A stretch of DNA of 64,000 nt from Euglena gracilis (lineage: Eukaryota > Euglenida > Euglenophyceae > Euglenales): the NCBI GenBank assembly GCA_039621445.1, contig CP154955.1, forward strand, positions 38,696,426 through 38,760,425, given 5' to 3'. The position numbers and the translations under genes were made by a program. The notes beneath the pieces were generated by a model. It was not told the DNA's origin. It saw only the letters and a list, made by a program, of their open reading frames with translations, and did not search any database. Shown piece by piece: positions 28,615 through 40,961 of the stretch (positions are counted from its first letter, which is position 1; every line of letters begins with the position of its first letter).

Positions 28615-28700
28615 AACAGAAAAGCCCACGAAACAGCGACCGGGGATCGAACCCAGAACCATAGAGTCAGTGACCTTCGCTCTACCACCAGGGCGGTCCT
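28615..28700 (-). other. tRNA-like module (tRNA pseudogene or SINE head)
   Basis: On the minus strand TGGTGGTAGAGC resembles a D-arm/box A and GGGTTCGATCCCCGG a T-arm/box B, with CTGACTCTATG between them where an anticodon arm would be. The presumed acceptor arms do not pair, so it is not a functional tRNA. GGACCGCCC and an adjacent A-run recur at 29406-29462. Confidence 0.5.
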
Positions 28701-28919
28701 TAAGCAAATAAAAAAAAAAACTCCGCTGTCCCAGCACACTCAGTGAAAAATATTCAGGAAAATGGGCAAGAAATTTGGGCATTTTTCAGCGAGAACAGGT
28801 CGACATCAGGAAAAAAATTGATTCCTGGCACCTTTGGACCATCGTCCATCCACCCAAAGCGTCAAAAACTGTGTTTTTCGACTTTTTAATTTTTGCCCCT
28901 GTTCAAGGCCCAGTCCGAC

Positions 28920-29371
28920 CATACATCTCTTTAATGACCCCGGGGGGGGGGGGGTTGCTGGGCTAGGGCTGGAAATTTGGGCTGGCTAGAAATTTGGGCT
29001 GGCCCCCGGGGGGGGGGGGGGGGGGGGGCTGGACCCCGGCTGGACCCGAACCGGGGCGAGCTGGACTGAAATCGGAAAAAAGCCAAAAAATGACCTGCAG
29101 AACACAGTTTTGAAAAAATGATGCATCTGAAACCCCCCAAAAATGCCCCAAACGCCCCCCATTTTTGGCCACTTTTGAACACAGTTTTTCAAAAAATTTC
29201 GCGCTTTGCGCCGAAAAATTTTGGGCTGGACCCCCCAAAATGGGCTGGCTGGCTGGGCTAGCAGCACCCCCGGGGGGGGGGGGGTGCTGCTGCGGCTGGG
29301 CTGGGCCCAAATCGGGGCTGGTTGCAGCCGCCCCCCCCAGGGGGGTTCGCAAAACCTTAGAGAGATGTATG
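28920..29371. mobile_element. TIR element with GGCGC hairpin, perfect 8-bp TSD
   Basis: The left end CATACATCTCTTTAA is matched at the right by TTAGAGAGATGTATG (one mismatch). Octamers AGTCCGAC are perfect at 28912-28919 and 29372-29379. G- and C-runs with GGCTGG repeats flank an AT-rich middle with the hairpin TTTCGCGC, TTT, GCGCCGAAAA at about 29197-29217. Internally it shares design with 5828-6118 and 11445-11960. Confidence 0.87.
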
Positions 29372-29403
29372 AGTCCGACCCTTGGCTGGCCCTTTGGCCG
29401 AAG

Positions 29404-29490
29404 GGAGGGGGCGGTCCTTAAGGAAATAAAAAAAAAACTTTCCTGTCCCCTAAGGACCGCCCTGTCTACCACTGAGCTATTCGCCTGTTG
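29404..29490 (-). other. Second tRNA-like module inside an inverted repeat
   Basis: GGGCGGTCCTTA (29408-29419) and TAAGGACCGCCC (29451-29462) are inverted around an A-run. On the minus strand GAATAGCTCAGTGGTAGAC resembles a tRNA D-arm. The GCGGTCCTTAAG-A-run segment matches 28693-28721, so both may be copies of a tRNA-derived SINE. Confidence 0.4.
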
Positions 29491-29579
29491 GAACCCTTGA
29501 AGTTCGCAATTAACAAGGCCACGATGTATTTACAAACAACGGAAGACTTACAAAATGGAAAAAACAACAAAAAAATTTT

Positions 29580-29690
29580 GTCGTCGAATATTAGCCGAAT
29601 ATTTGCTAGAATATTTTGCAATGTTGGAAAATTTTGAAGTATTCAAATATTCGTCGAATATTGGAATGTTCGAAGCAGCCTTACCTGCGG
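29580..29690 (+). repeat. AT-rich dispersed repeat copy 2
   Basis: GAATATT units followed by AATGTTCGAAGCAGCCTTA, as at 22240-22325. Confidence 0.6.
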
Positions 29691-30930
29691 CAGCAAGGTG
29701 CTTTCCTGCCACCCTCCATGACAAACCTGGATGCGAGGCAGGATCAGGGGACTGTGATGAGGAGGGGTCCGGACCTCATTCCCAGAGAGACCCTCCCTTG
29801 ACAAAAAAAAGGGGGCAGAGCATTGGAGATATCTTTGCGCTCAAAAAAGATCCCAAAGTTGTGTTGTTGGTTCTTGTCTTTGAAAAATCGGCCAAAAAAC
29901 ATGTGAAAAACAATCAACTTCCCGACGAAAAGTGCAGTGCAAAAAAAAAAAAAAATCTTTTGCTCTGAGGTTGTTCGGACCCCAGCCCAGAGGGGGGGAA
30001 TGGTTGGGCCCCAAGGGGAGGGACCCCTGTGCAAAACCAACACTCACTTACACATTAGACAGCACTCCGCCAGGTGGTGGTGGTGGTAGATTTTCATGGT
30101 TTGGGCGATACTATGAAAATAACAATACAAAATTTATTTCTGGTAGACACTGGCAGGTGAGGATTGTGCCATTATGTTGCTGCATTGCTACATTCCCTGC
30201 ATTCCCTGTCTGTCAGCTCTTGGATAGTTAAACAGAGGAATTTCTCCCCCCAATGTCGACGTTCCTCACAACAAGCACTTCAATTCAAGGGCGGGATCGA
30301 CTCCCAATGAGGCCTTTAGCAAATACACGCCCCGAACCAACCTCCCGGGGTGTGTGAAAATGCCGAGGGTCTTTGTGGTTGATACGAGGTCAGAATGACA
30401 AACACCAAATAGGTTCCGCATCTGGAACCGCAAGCAGAGACAGGCAGGGTCTAGGGGAACCGGCCCACAGCAGGCACCCCCCAGAGGAGTGAATTTGGGG
30501 CTGTGCCTGACCAACCCAGTCCTTTCTTGGAAATACCTTCAGCATTGGGGTGTGCTACCCAACCCAAAACCTGCCCCCCCCTCCGCGAGGTCGAAAGTGC
30601 TCCCTGCCCACCCATAGCACCCACTCTCCTGGGGAAGGAAGGTGCGCACATCCTTAAAAGAAGCCTGGTCACTTGACCCCCCCCTGTCAGGTCCCCAACT
30701 CCGGAAAGAAAACATCTGGCGCGGCATTGGCAAAATGGGCTATTTAAAGAAGGAGGTGCAGTGTTGACCAATCCTTAAGTTCGCAAACTCTGTCCCTTCG
30801 TTCCTTGAAGAACCAACAGCCAATCACTCAAGACAGAATGAGATTAATCCACTCTCAAGCTCATGTCATTTATGCTGACCTAATGAAAAAAATTTCCAAC
30901 GGTTGGAGGATAGCTCACAAGAGGCAAACA
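29690..30930. other. No gene recognised
   Basis: Short frames on both strands (for example minus 30266-30514 and 30451-30771) overlap each other and match nothing I know. A GGTGGTGGTGGT run lies at about 30074. Confidence 0.4.
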
Positions 30931-30934
30931 TGAT

Positions 30935-30969
30935 GATGACTAATTGCAATAACAATAACAACAACAAAG

Positions 30970-31000
<31 letters not shown>

Positions 31001-31245
31001 CGCTAACAATAGTAACAATGCTTAGAATAACAATAACAACAATAACAATAACAATAACAATAACAATAACAATAACAATAACAATAACAATAACAATAAC
31101 AATAACAATAACAATAACAATAACAATAACAATAACAATAACAATAACAATAACAATCACAATCACAATAACAATAACAATAACAAGAACAAGAACAAGA
31201 ACAAGAACAAGAACAAGAACAAGAACAAGAACAAGAACAATGAAC
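30935..31245 (+). repeat. (AACAAC)n, (AATAAC)n and (AACAAG)n microsatellite
   Basis: Three successive blocks: AAC triplets to about 31000, AATAAC to about 31180, AACAAG to about 31238. Confidence 0.97.
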
Positions 31246-31697
31246 AACAATGACAACAAAATAAATATCAATAATAAAAGCAATAACAAAAAACACTAAC
31301 AGTAACAATTAAACAATGTGGTGTGGAGAGAAGTGGAGGGTTTTGAAGGAGGAAAGCAATGGGGAACATGAAGCTAAAACCATGTGTCATGGGTATCGGG
31401 GTGGGGGCCCCGAGTTACGTGGTGAACAGGCTCGTCCACTATTTTATTTTTGATTTTGAATTTTGAAAGGTGGGCAACCTTTGTGCATCTACAGCCGCCG
31501 ATTAATTAATAATTGAGAGTAGAAACCTGCTCATGTGTTTCCGCCACTTGTGTCAGTTCAAGTTTCTGCTTCATTTTGTGAAGAAAAAGATCCTGCTTCT
31601 ACTGAACCTTCTGCTCCACCTTCTTGTTTCTCCTTTTCTATTTCACTGTTCCAATGGCTTTTCTCCAACTCCAACTCTCGTTTCTGTGGGCTGGATA

Positions 31698-32428
31698 GTT
31701 GGTTAGAATCAATGATTTTGAGTTCACCGAGTTATGAGGTGAACCTTGTTTCACCGTTTTGCTGAAGAATGAAATGGGACCTCAGCCTGATGTCAAATGA
31801 CATTCAATTATAACCTTTGCAGACGATTGCAGAAGATGCTTTTCAGGCAGTCCCAACAACACGCAATACAAAATTCTTTTGTGGGCAAGCTTCTTCTTCC
31901 TCTTCCAAAAGCAATCTGCCACTACTTTTTCAGTGTCATCTTTTGTACCGCCAGGCGGTGTACTGAAAGGAGCAAGGCTGCCATTGCTCCTCCAAAGACT
32001 TCTTGAAGATGCCTGGAACAAATTGAACGACCCCACGCCCACAAAATGGTCGTGAGCATTTGGTGGTTTGAGGACGCTCAATTGTCGTTCGAGGATGCTT
32101 TGTAAGCCCTCTGAGAAGTGGGGGGGATGAAAACGTTTGAGGATGCTCGATTTTGAACATTCGAACTTGAGAATCTCATTCACAACGAGTAAAATCAGTC
32201 AAGTTGACAAATGCAGGATGGTTGATCACGTACGCACTGGACGGTTGGTAAGGATCAATGATTTTTAGTTCACGAAGTGAAGAGATGAACCTTTTTTCAC
32301 TGTTTTGCTAACCTGTGAAATGGGACCTCAAGCCGATGCCAAATGAAATTAAACCTTAACCTTTGCAGAGATTGCTGAAGCTGCTTCTCGGACATTCCGG
32401 ACAACATGTAAAACAAAAAAATTTGAGG
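31698..32428 (+). repeat. Diverged direct duplication with exon-like segments
   Basis: Copies at 31698-31878 and 32243-32428 share GGTTAGAATCAATGATTTT, TGAAATGGGACCTCA, and CCTTTGCAG followed by an open stretch. After the acceptor-like CTTTGCAG the readings are TIAEDAFQAVPTTRNTKFF and EIAEAASRTFRTTCKTKKFE. The similarity at the protein level suggests duplicated exons of an unrecognised plus-strand gene, now decayed in the second copy. Confidence 0.45.
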
Positions 32429-32676
32429 GGAAACCTTTGGAGGATGGTTCAGAAGAGGCATGAACACAGAAAGAAGAGGCATGAACACAGAAAGAACAGA
32501 ATCATAATTAGTTGCAATAAAATAACAATAACAACAAACACAAACAAAAAACAAAAACTAACATAGAAATAACACAATAATATAAAAATAATACTGATAA
32601 TAATAATAATAATAACAAAAACAACAACAATAAGAATAAGAATAACAATGACAAAAACTGCAACAATGACAACGAC

Positions 32677-33385
32677 GACTCATCAAAAGCAATCATAATC
32701 GCAAAGGCCAACAACAAAACAGTCTGCCGCACTTGTTGGAGCTCAGCAGACGCAAATATTGGACCGTGATTAAAAGAATGCAGTTCATTTCTGTTCTACC
32801 CCAGGGGGGGGTCATTGGTGGCACGTATTGTTTATGCTGCATTGGGTGCAATAGGTGGGTTTCAGGGATGGCCTTTTTCATGGCTCAGGGAGGTCAGGCT
32901 AAACAGGAATCCCGGTTTTTGCGTCTCATGGAGGCAGGGCTGAACGTGAACATTTGCAATCTTTTGGGTTGGATCTTTCTCCCCTCTCCCCCACCATACG
33001 GTTCCCCGATTTTTCAGCGGCGGAATTTATAGATCAGGAACTTGCATCGGCGTGTGTGTGTGTTCTTGCTTGCTAATTGCTATGATGGGGACCCCGCCCT
33101 TCCATACAGCCAGACCTGGAGGGGCCTGGCAGCTTTCCCATTGTCACAATAAATCGCCTGAACCACCATTGCACACCATTCTCTGTGCTCAGAGGAAGAG
33201 CACATTCGGTTTGTTTCGTTCGGTGATAGCTACCACAGCAGGAGAACCTCCGTTTTTCTGCCACGCCAAAAGCGACGGGCTGTAAGGCAGGACTCGCCAA
33301 CCACCACAAACCCCACAAACCTGCTCGATGCGATTCTCCCTAAGTCGCCCCCCTTATGTCCCGCCACACAGTTTACTTTTGAGGC
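32677..33385 (+). repeat. First, 5'-truncated satellite unit
   Basis: Similarity to the array starts abruptly at GACTCATCAAAAGCAATCAT, directly after an AACAAT-rich stretch, and continues to the next anchor. It has more private changes (for example ATTTGCAATC for ACCTTCGCAATC) than inner units, as expected at an array edge. Confidence 0.9.
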
Positions 33386-33414
33386 ATGTTTCCTCAAAAG
33401 TGCAAAAGTGCAAA
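33362..33414 (+). repeat. Hairpin in every satellite unit (first example)
   Basis: ACTTTTGAGG, CATGTTT, CCTCAAAAGT forms a 10-bp stem (33371-33397) in most units; some carry ACTTTTAAGG or TATTTTGAGG, weakening it. The function is unknown. Confidence 0.7.
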
Positions 33415-36161
33415 TCTCAAATGTGCAGGTGAGGTCTGTTTCCTCCCAACTCCAATCAACGTTACCTCGGGGCTTTGCACACCAAAACCCCAGCCATTTG
33501 ATGCTCCGATCATCATTTCCGCTGCAGAGATGCATGGGCTTCAACAGCCTTTTAATCCAGAGTTTCCACTGCCTTTCTGCCCGCTCAGAGTCAGCGACGA
33601 ACAAAAGTTGGGCAGAATCATGGGACTCATCAAAAGCAATCATCATCGCAAAGGCCAACAACAAAACAGTCTGCCGCACTTGTTGGAGCTCAGCAGACGC
33701 AAATATTGGACCGTGATTAAAAGAATGCAGTTCATTTCTGTTCTACCCCAGGGGGGGGTCATTGGTGGCACGTATTGTTTATGCTGCATTGGGTGCAATA
33801 GGTGGTTTTCAGGGATGGCCTTTTTCATGACTCAGGGAGGTCATGCTAAACAGGAATACGGGTTTTTGCGTCTCATGGATGCAGGGCTGAACGTGAACCT
33901 TCGCAATCCTTTGGGTTGGATCTTTCCCCCACCCAACCATATGCTTCCCTGATTTTTCAGCGGCGTTATTTAGAGAGCAGGAATTTGCATCGGCGTGTGT
34001 GTTCTTGCTTGCTAATTGCTATGATGGGGACCACGCCTTTCCATACAGCCAGGCATGGAGGGCCCTAGCAGCTTTCCCACTGTCACAATAAATCTCGCCT
34101 GAACCACCATTGCACACCATTCTCTGTGCTCAGAGGAAGAGCACATTAGGTGTGTTTCGTTCGATGATAGCCACCTCAGCAGGAGAACCTCCGTTTTTCT
34201 GCCACAACAAAAGCGACGGGCTGTAATGCAGGTCTCGCCAACCACCACAAACCCCACAAACCTGCTCGATGCAATTCTCCCTAAGTCGCCCCCCTTATGT
34301 CCGGCCACACAACTTACTTTTGAGTCATGTTTCCTCAAAAGTGCAAAATTGCAAACACCAAATGTGCAGGTGAGGTCTGTTTCCTCCCAACTCCAATCAA
34401 CGTTACCTCGGGGCTTTGCATGGGCTTCAACAGCCTTTTAATCCAGAGTTTCCACTGCCTTTCTGCCCGCTCAGAGTCAGCGACGAACAAAAGTTGGGCA
34501 GAATCATGGGACTCATCAAAAGCAATCATCATCGCAAAGGCCAACAACAAAACAGTCTGCCGCACTTGTTGGAGCTCAGCAGACGCAAATATTGGACCGT
34601 GATTAAAAGAATGCAGTTCATTTCTGTTCTACCCCAGGGGGGGTCATTGGTGGCACGTATTGTTTATGCTGCATTGGGTGCAATAGGTGGGTTTCAGGGA
34701 TGGCCTTTTTCATGGCTCAGGGAGGTCAGGCTAAACAGGAATCCCGGTTTTTGCGTCTCATGGAGGCAGGGCTGAACGTGAACCTTCGCAATCCTTTGGG
34801 TTGGATCTTTCGCCCCCCTCCCAACCATATGCTTCCCCGATTTTTCAGCGGCGGAATTTATAGATCAGGAACTTGCATCGGCGTGTGTGTTCTTGCTTGC
34901 TAATTGCTATGATGGGGACCACGCCTTTCCATACAGCCAGGCATGGAGGGCCCTAGCAGCTTTCCCATTGTCACAATAAATCTCGCCTGAACCACCATTG
35001 CACACCATTCTCTGTGCTCAGAGGAAGAGCACATTCGGTTTGTTTCGTTCGGTGATAGCTACCACAGCAGGAGAACCTCCGTTTTTCTGCCACGCCAAAA
35101 GCGACAGGCTGTAAGGCAGGACTCGCCAACCACCACAAACCCCACAAACCTGCTCGATGCGATTCTCCCTAAGTCGCCCCCCTTATGTCCCGCCACACAG
35201 TTTACTTTTAAGGCATGTTTCCTCAAAAGTGCAAAAGTGCAAATCTCAAATGTGCAGGTGAGGTCTGTTTCCTCCCAACTCCAATCAACGTTACCTCGGG
35301 GCTTTGCACACCAAAACCCCAGCCATTTGATGCTCCGATCATCATTTCCGCTGCAGAGATGCATGGGCTTCAACAGCCTTTTAATCCAGAGTTTCCACTG
35401 CCTTTCTACCCGCTCAGAGTCAGCGACGAACAAAAGTTGGGCAGAATCATGGGACTCATCAAAAGCAATCATCATCGCAAAGGCCAACAACAAAACAGTC
35501 TGCCGCACTTGTTGGAGCTCAGCAGACGCAAATATTGGACCGTGATTAAAAGAATGCAGTTCATTTCTGTTCTACCCCAGGGGGGGTCATTGGTGGCACG
35601 TATTGTTTATGCTGCATTGGGTGCAATAGGTGGGTTTCAGGGATGGCCTTTTTCATGGCTCAGGGAGGTCAGGCTAAACAGGAATCCCGGCTTTTGCGTC
35701 TCATGGAGGCAGGGCTGAACGTGAACCTTCGCAATCCTTTGGGTTGGATCTTTCGCCCCCCTCCCAACCATATGCTTCCCCGATTTTTCAACGGCGGAAT
35801 TTATAGATCAGGAACTTGCATCGGCGTGTGTGTTCTTGCTTGCTAATTGCTATGATGGGGACCACGCCTTTCCATACAGCCAGGCATGGAGGGCCCTAGC
35901 AGCTTTCCCATTGTCACAATAAATCTCGCCTGAACCACCATTGCACACCATTCTCTGTGCTCAGAGGAAGAGCACATTCGGTTTGTTTCGTTCGGTGATA
36001 GCTACCACAGCAGGAGAACCTCCGTTTTTCTGCCACGCCAAAAGCGACAGGGCTGTAAGGCAGGACTCGCCAACCACCACCACACACCCCACAAACCTGC
36101 TCGATGCGATTCTCCCTAAGTCGCCCCCCTTATGTCCCGCCACACAGTTTACTTTTAAGGC

Positions 36162-37049
36162 ATGTTTCCTCAAAAGTGCAAAAGTGCAAATCTCAAATGT
36201 GCAGGTGAGGTCTGTTTCCTCCCAACTCCAATCAACGTTACCTCGGGGCTTTGCATGGGCTTCAACAGCCTTTTAATCCAGAGTTTCCACTGCCTTTCTA
36301 CCCGCTCAGAGTCAGCGACGAACAAAAGTTGGGCAGAATCATGGGACTCATCAAAAGCAATCATCATCGCAAAGGCCAACAACAAAACAGTCTGCCGCAC
36401 TTGTTGGAGCTCAGCAGACGCAAATATTGGACCGTGATTAAAAGAATGCAGTTCATTTCTGTTCTACCCCAGGGGGGGTCATTGGTGGCACGTATTGTTT
36501 ATGCTGCATTGGGTGCAATAGGTGGGTTTCAGGGATGGCCTTTTTCATGGCTCAGGGAGGTCAGGCTAAACAGGAATCCCGGTTTTTGCGTCTCATGGAG
36601 GCAGGGCTGAACGTGAACCTTCGCAATCCTTTGGGTTGGATCTTTCGCCCCCCTCCCAACCATATGCTTCCCCGATTTTTCAACGGCGGAATTTATAGAT
36701 CAGGAACTTGCATCGGCGTGTGTGTTCTTGCTTGCTAATTGCTATGATGGGGACCACGCCTTTCCATACAGCCAGGCATGGAGGGCCCTAGCAGCTTTCC
36801 CATTGTCACAATAAATCTCGCCTGAACCACCATTGCACACCATTCTCTGTGCTCAGAGGAAGAGCACATTCGGTTTGTTTCGTTCGGTGATAGCTACCAC
36901 AGCAGGAGAACCTCCGTTTTTCTGCCACGCCAAAAGCGACAGGCTGTAAGGCAGGACTCGCCAACCACCACAAACCCCACAAACCTGCTCGATGCGATTC
37001 TCCCTAAGTCGCCCCCCTTATGTCCCGCCACACAGTTTACTTTTAAGGC
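36162..37049 (+). repeat. Representative short unit (888 bp)
   Basis: Identical in layout to the long unit but GGGCTTTGCA joins directly to TGGGCTTCAACAGCC. The missing 55 bp lie between two TGCA repeats, consistent with a slippage or recombination deletion. Confidence 0.85.
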
Positions 37050-37916
37050 ATGTTTCCTCAAAAGTGCAAAAGTGCAAATCTCAAATGTGCAGGTGAGGTC
37101 TGTTTCCTCCCAACTCCAATCAACGTTACCTCGGGGCTTTGCATGGGCTTCAACAGCCTTTTAATCCAGAGTTTCCACTGCCTTTCTGCCCGCTCAGAGT
37201 CAGCGACAAACAAAAGTTGGGCAGAATCATGGGACTCATCAAAAGCAATCATCATCGCAAAGGCCAACAACAAAACAGTCTGCCGCACTTGTTGGAGCTC
37301 ACAGACGCAAATATTGGACCGTGATTAAAAGAATGCAGTTCATTTCTGTTCTACCCCAGGGGGGGGTCATTGGTGGCACGTATTGTTTATGCTGCATTGG
37401 GTGCAATAGGTGGGTTTCAGGGATGGCCTTTTTCATGGCTCAGGGAGGTCAGGCTAAACAGGAATCCCGGCTTTTGCGTCTCATGGAGGCAGGGCTGAAC
37501 GTGAACCTTCGCAATCCTTTGGGTTGGATCTTTCGCCCCCCTCCCAACCATATGCTTCCCCGATTTTTCAGCGGCGGAATTTATAGATCAGGAACTTGCA
37601 TCGGCGTGTGTGTTCTTGCTTGCTAATTGCTATGATGGGGACCACGCCTTTCCGTACAGCCAGGCATGGAGGGCCCTGGCAGCTTTCCCATTGTCACAAT
37701 AAATTTCGCCTGAACCACCATTGCACACCATTCTCTGTGCTCAGAGGAAGAGCACATTCGGTTTGTTTCGTTCGGTGATAGCTACCACAGCAGGAGAACC
37801 TCCGTTTTTCTGCCACGCCAAAAGCGACAGGCTGTAAGGCAGGACTCGCCAACCACCACAAACCCCACAAACCTGCTCGATGCGATTCTCCCTAAGTCGC
37901 CCCCCTTATGTCCCGT

Positions 37917-38060
37917 GTTTTTTTTTTTTTTTTTTTTCCCCCCTTTTTTTTTTTCGCTTTGTTTTTTTATCATTTTTACTTTCTTCTCTTTTTTTTTTTT
38001 TGTTTTTTTTTTTTCTTTGATGCTTGTGTCTTTTGTTTTTTTGTTGTTTGTTTTTTTTTT

Positions 38061-38093
<33 letters not shown>

Positions 38094-38166
38094 GTTTTTT
38101 ATTTTTTTTTTTTTTTGCTTTTTTTGTTTTTTTTTTTTTTGTTTTTTTTTATTTTTGTTTTTTTAC
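37917..38166 (+). repeat. T-rich insertion (about 245 bp) in one satellite unit
   Basis: Between CTTATGTCCCG and ACACAGTTTATTTTTAAGG, where other units have only CC, there is a run of T broken by rare G, C and A. The rest of the unit is normal. Confidence 0.85.
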
Positions 38167-40961
38167 ACAGTTTATTTTTAAGGCATGTTTCCTCAAAAGT
38201 GCAAAAGTGCAAATCTCAAATGTGCAGGTGAGGTCTGTTTCCTCTTAACTCCAATCAACGTTACCTCGGGGCTTTGCACACCAAAACCCCAGCCATTCGA
38301 TGCTCCGATCATCATTTCCGATGCAGAGATGCATGGGCTTCAACAGCCTTTTAATCCAGAGTTTCCACTGCCTTTCTGCCCGCTCAGAGTCAGCGACGAA
38401 CAAAAGTTGGGCAGAATCATGGGACTCATCAAAAGCAATCATCATCGCAAAGGCCAACAACAAAACAGTCTGCCGCACTTGTTGGAGCTCAGCAGACGCA
38501 AATATTGGACCGTGATTAAAAGAATGCAGTTCATTTCTGTTCTACCCCAGGGGGGGGGTCATTGGTGGCACGTATTGTTTATGCTGCATTGGGTGCAATA
38601 GGTGGGTTTCAGGGATGGCCTTTTTCATGGTTCAGGGAGGTCAGGCTAAACAGGAATCCCGGTTTTTGCGTCTCATGGAGGCAGGGCTGAACGTGAACCT
38701 TCGCAATCCTTTGGGTTGGATCTTTCGCCCCCCTCCCAACCATATGCTTCCCCGATTTTTCAGCGGCGGAATTTATAGATCAGGAACTTGCATCGGCGTG
38801 TGTGTTCTTGCTTGCTAATTGCTATGATGGGGACCACGCCTTTCCGTACAGCCAGGCATGGAGGGCCCTGGCAGCTTTCCCATTGTCACAATAAATTTCG
38901 CCTGAACCACCATTGCACACCATTCTCTGTGCTCAGAGGAAGAGCACATTCGGTTTGTTTCGTTCGGTGATAGCTACCACAGCAGGAGAACCTCCGTTTT
39001 TCTGCCACGCCAAAAGCGACAGGCTGTAAGGCAGGACTCGCCAACCACCACAAACCCCACAAACCTGCTCGATGCGATTCTCCCTAAGTCGCCCCCCTTA
39101 TGTCCCGCCACACAGTTTATTTTTAAGGCATGTTTCCTCAAAAGTGCAAAAGTGCAAATCTCAAATGTGCAGGTGAGGTCTGTTTCCTCTTAACTCCAAT
39201 CAACGTTACCTCGGGGCTTTGCACACCAAAACCCCAGCCATTTGATGCTCCGATCATCATTTCCGATGCAGAGATGCATGGGCTTCAACAGCCTTTTAAT
39301 CCAGAGTTTCCACTGCCTTTCTGCCCGCTCAGAGTCAGCGACGAACAAAAGTTGGGCAGAATCATGGGACTCATCAAAAGCAATCATCATCGCAAAGGCC
39401 AACAACAAAACAGTCTGCCGCACTTGTTGGAGCTCAGCAGACGCAAATATTGGACCGTGATTAAAAGAATGCAGTTCATTTCTGTTCTACCCCAGGGGGG
39501 GTCATTGGTGGCACGTATTGTTTATGCTGCATTGGGTGCAATAGGTGGGTTTCAGGGATGGCCTTTTTCATGGCTCAGGGAGGTCAGGCTAAACAGGAAT
39601 CCCGGTTTTTGCGTCTCATGGAGGCAGGGCTGAACGTGAACCTTCGCAATCCTTTGGGTTGGATCTTTCGCCCCCCCCCCCAACCATATGCTTCCCCGAT
39701 TTGCCAGCGGCGGAATTTATAGATCAGGAACTTGCATCGGCGTGTGTGTTCTTGCTTGCTAATTGCTATGATGGGGACCACGCCTTTCCATACAGCCAGG
39801 CATGGAGGGCCCTGGCAGCTTTCCCATTGTCACAATAAATCTCGCCTGAACCACCATTGCACACCATTCTCTGTGCTCAGAGGAAGAGTACATTCGGTTT
39901 GTTTCGTTCGGTGATAGCTACCACAGCAGGAGAACCTCCGTTTTTCTGCCACGCCAAAAGCGACGGGCTGTAAGGCAGGACTCGCCAACCACCACAAACC
40001 CCACAAACCTGCTCGATGCGATTCTCCCTAAGTCGCCCCCCTTATGTCCCGCCACACAGTTTACTTTTGAGGCATGTTTCCTCAAAAGTGCAAAAGTGCA
40101 AATCTCAAATGTACAGGTGAGGTCTGTTTCCTCCCAACTCCAATCAACGTTACCTCGGGGCTTTGCATGGGCTTCAACAGCCTTTTAATCCAGAGTTTCC
40201 ACTGCCTTTCTGCCCGCTCAGAGTCAGCGACGAACAAAAGTTGGGCAGAATCATGGGACTCATCAAAAGCAATCATCATCGCAAAGGCCAACAACAAAAC
40301 AGTCTGCCGCACTTGTTGGAGCTCAGCAGACGCAAATATTGGACCGTGATTAAAAGAATGCAGTTCATTTCTGTTCTACCCCAGGGGGGGTCATTGGTGG
40401 CGCCTATTGTTTATGCTGCATTGGGTGCAATAGGTGGGTTTCAGGGATGGCCTTTTTCATGGCTCAGGGAGGTCAGGCTAAACAGGAATCCCGGTTTTTG
40501 CGTCTCATGGAGGCAGGGCTGAACGTGAACCTTCGCAATCCTTTGGGTTGGATCTTTCGCCCCCCTCCCAACCATATGCTTCCCTGATTTTTCAGCGGCG
40601 GAATTTATAGATCAGGAACTTGCATCGGCGTGTGTGTTCTTGCTTGCTAATTGCTATGATGGGGACCACGCCTTTCCATACAGCCAGGCATGGAGGGCCC
40701 TGGCAGCTTTCCCATTGTCACAATAAATTTCGCCTGAACCACCATTGCACACCATTCTCTGTGCTCAGAGGAAGAGCACATTCGGTTTGTTTCGTTCGGT
40801 GATAGCTACCACAGCAGGAGAACCTCCGTTTTTCTGCCACGCCAAAAGCGACAGGCTGTAAGGCAGGACTCGCCAACCACCACAAACCCCACAAACCTGC
40901 TCGATGCGATTCTCCCTAAGTCGCCCCCCTTATGTCCCGCCACACAGTTTACTTTTGAGGC

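Noticed and set aside
31003-31308. Ile-Thr, Val-Ile and Cys-Tyr repeat proteins
   Set aside because: Translations of the AATAAC microsatellite.
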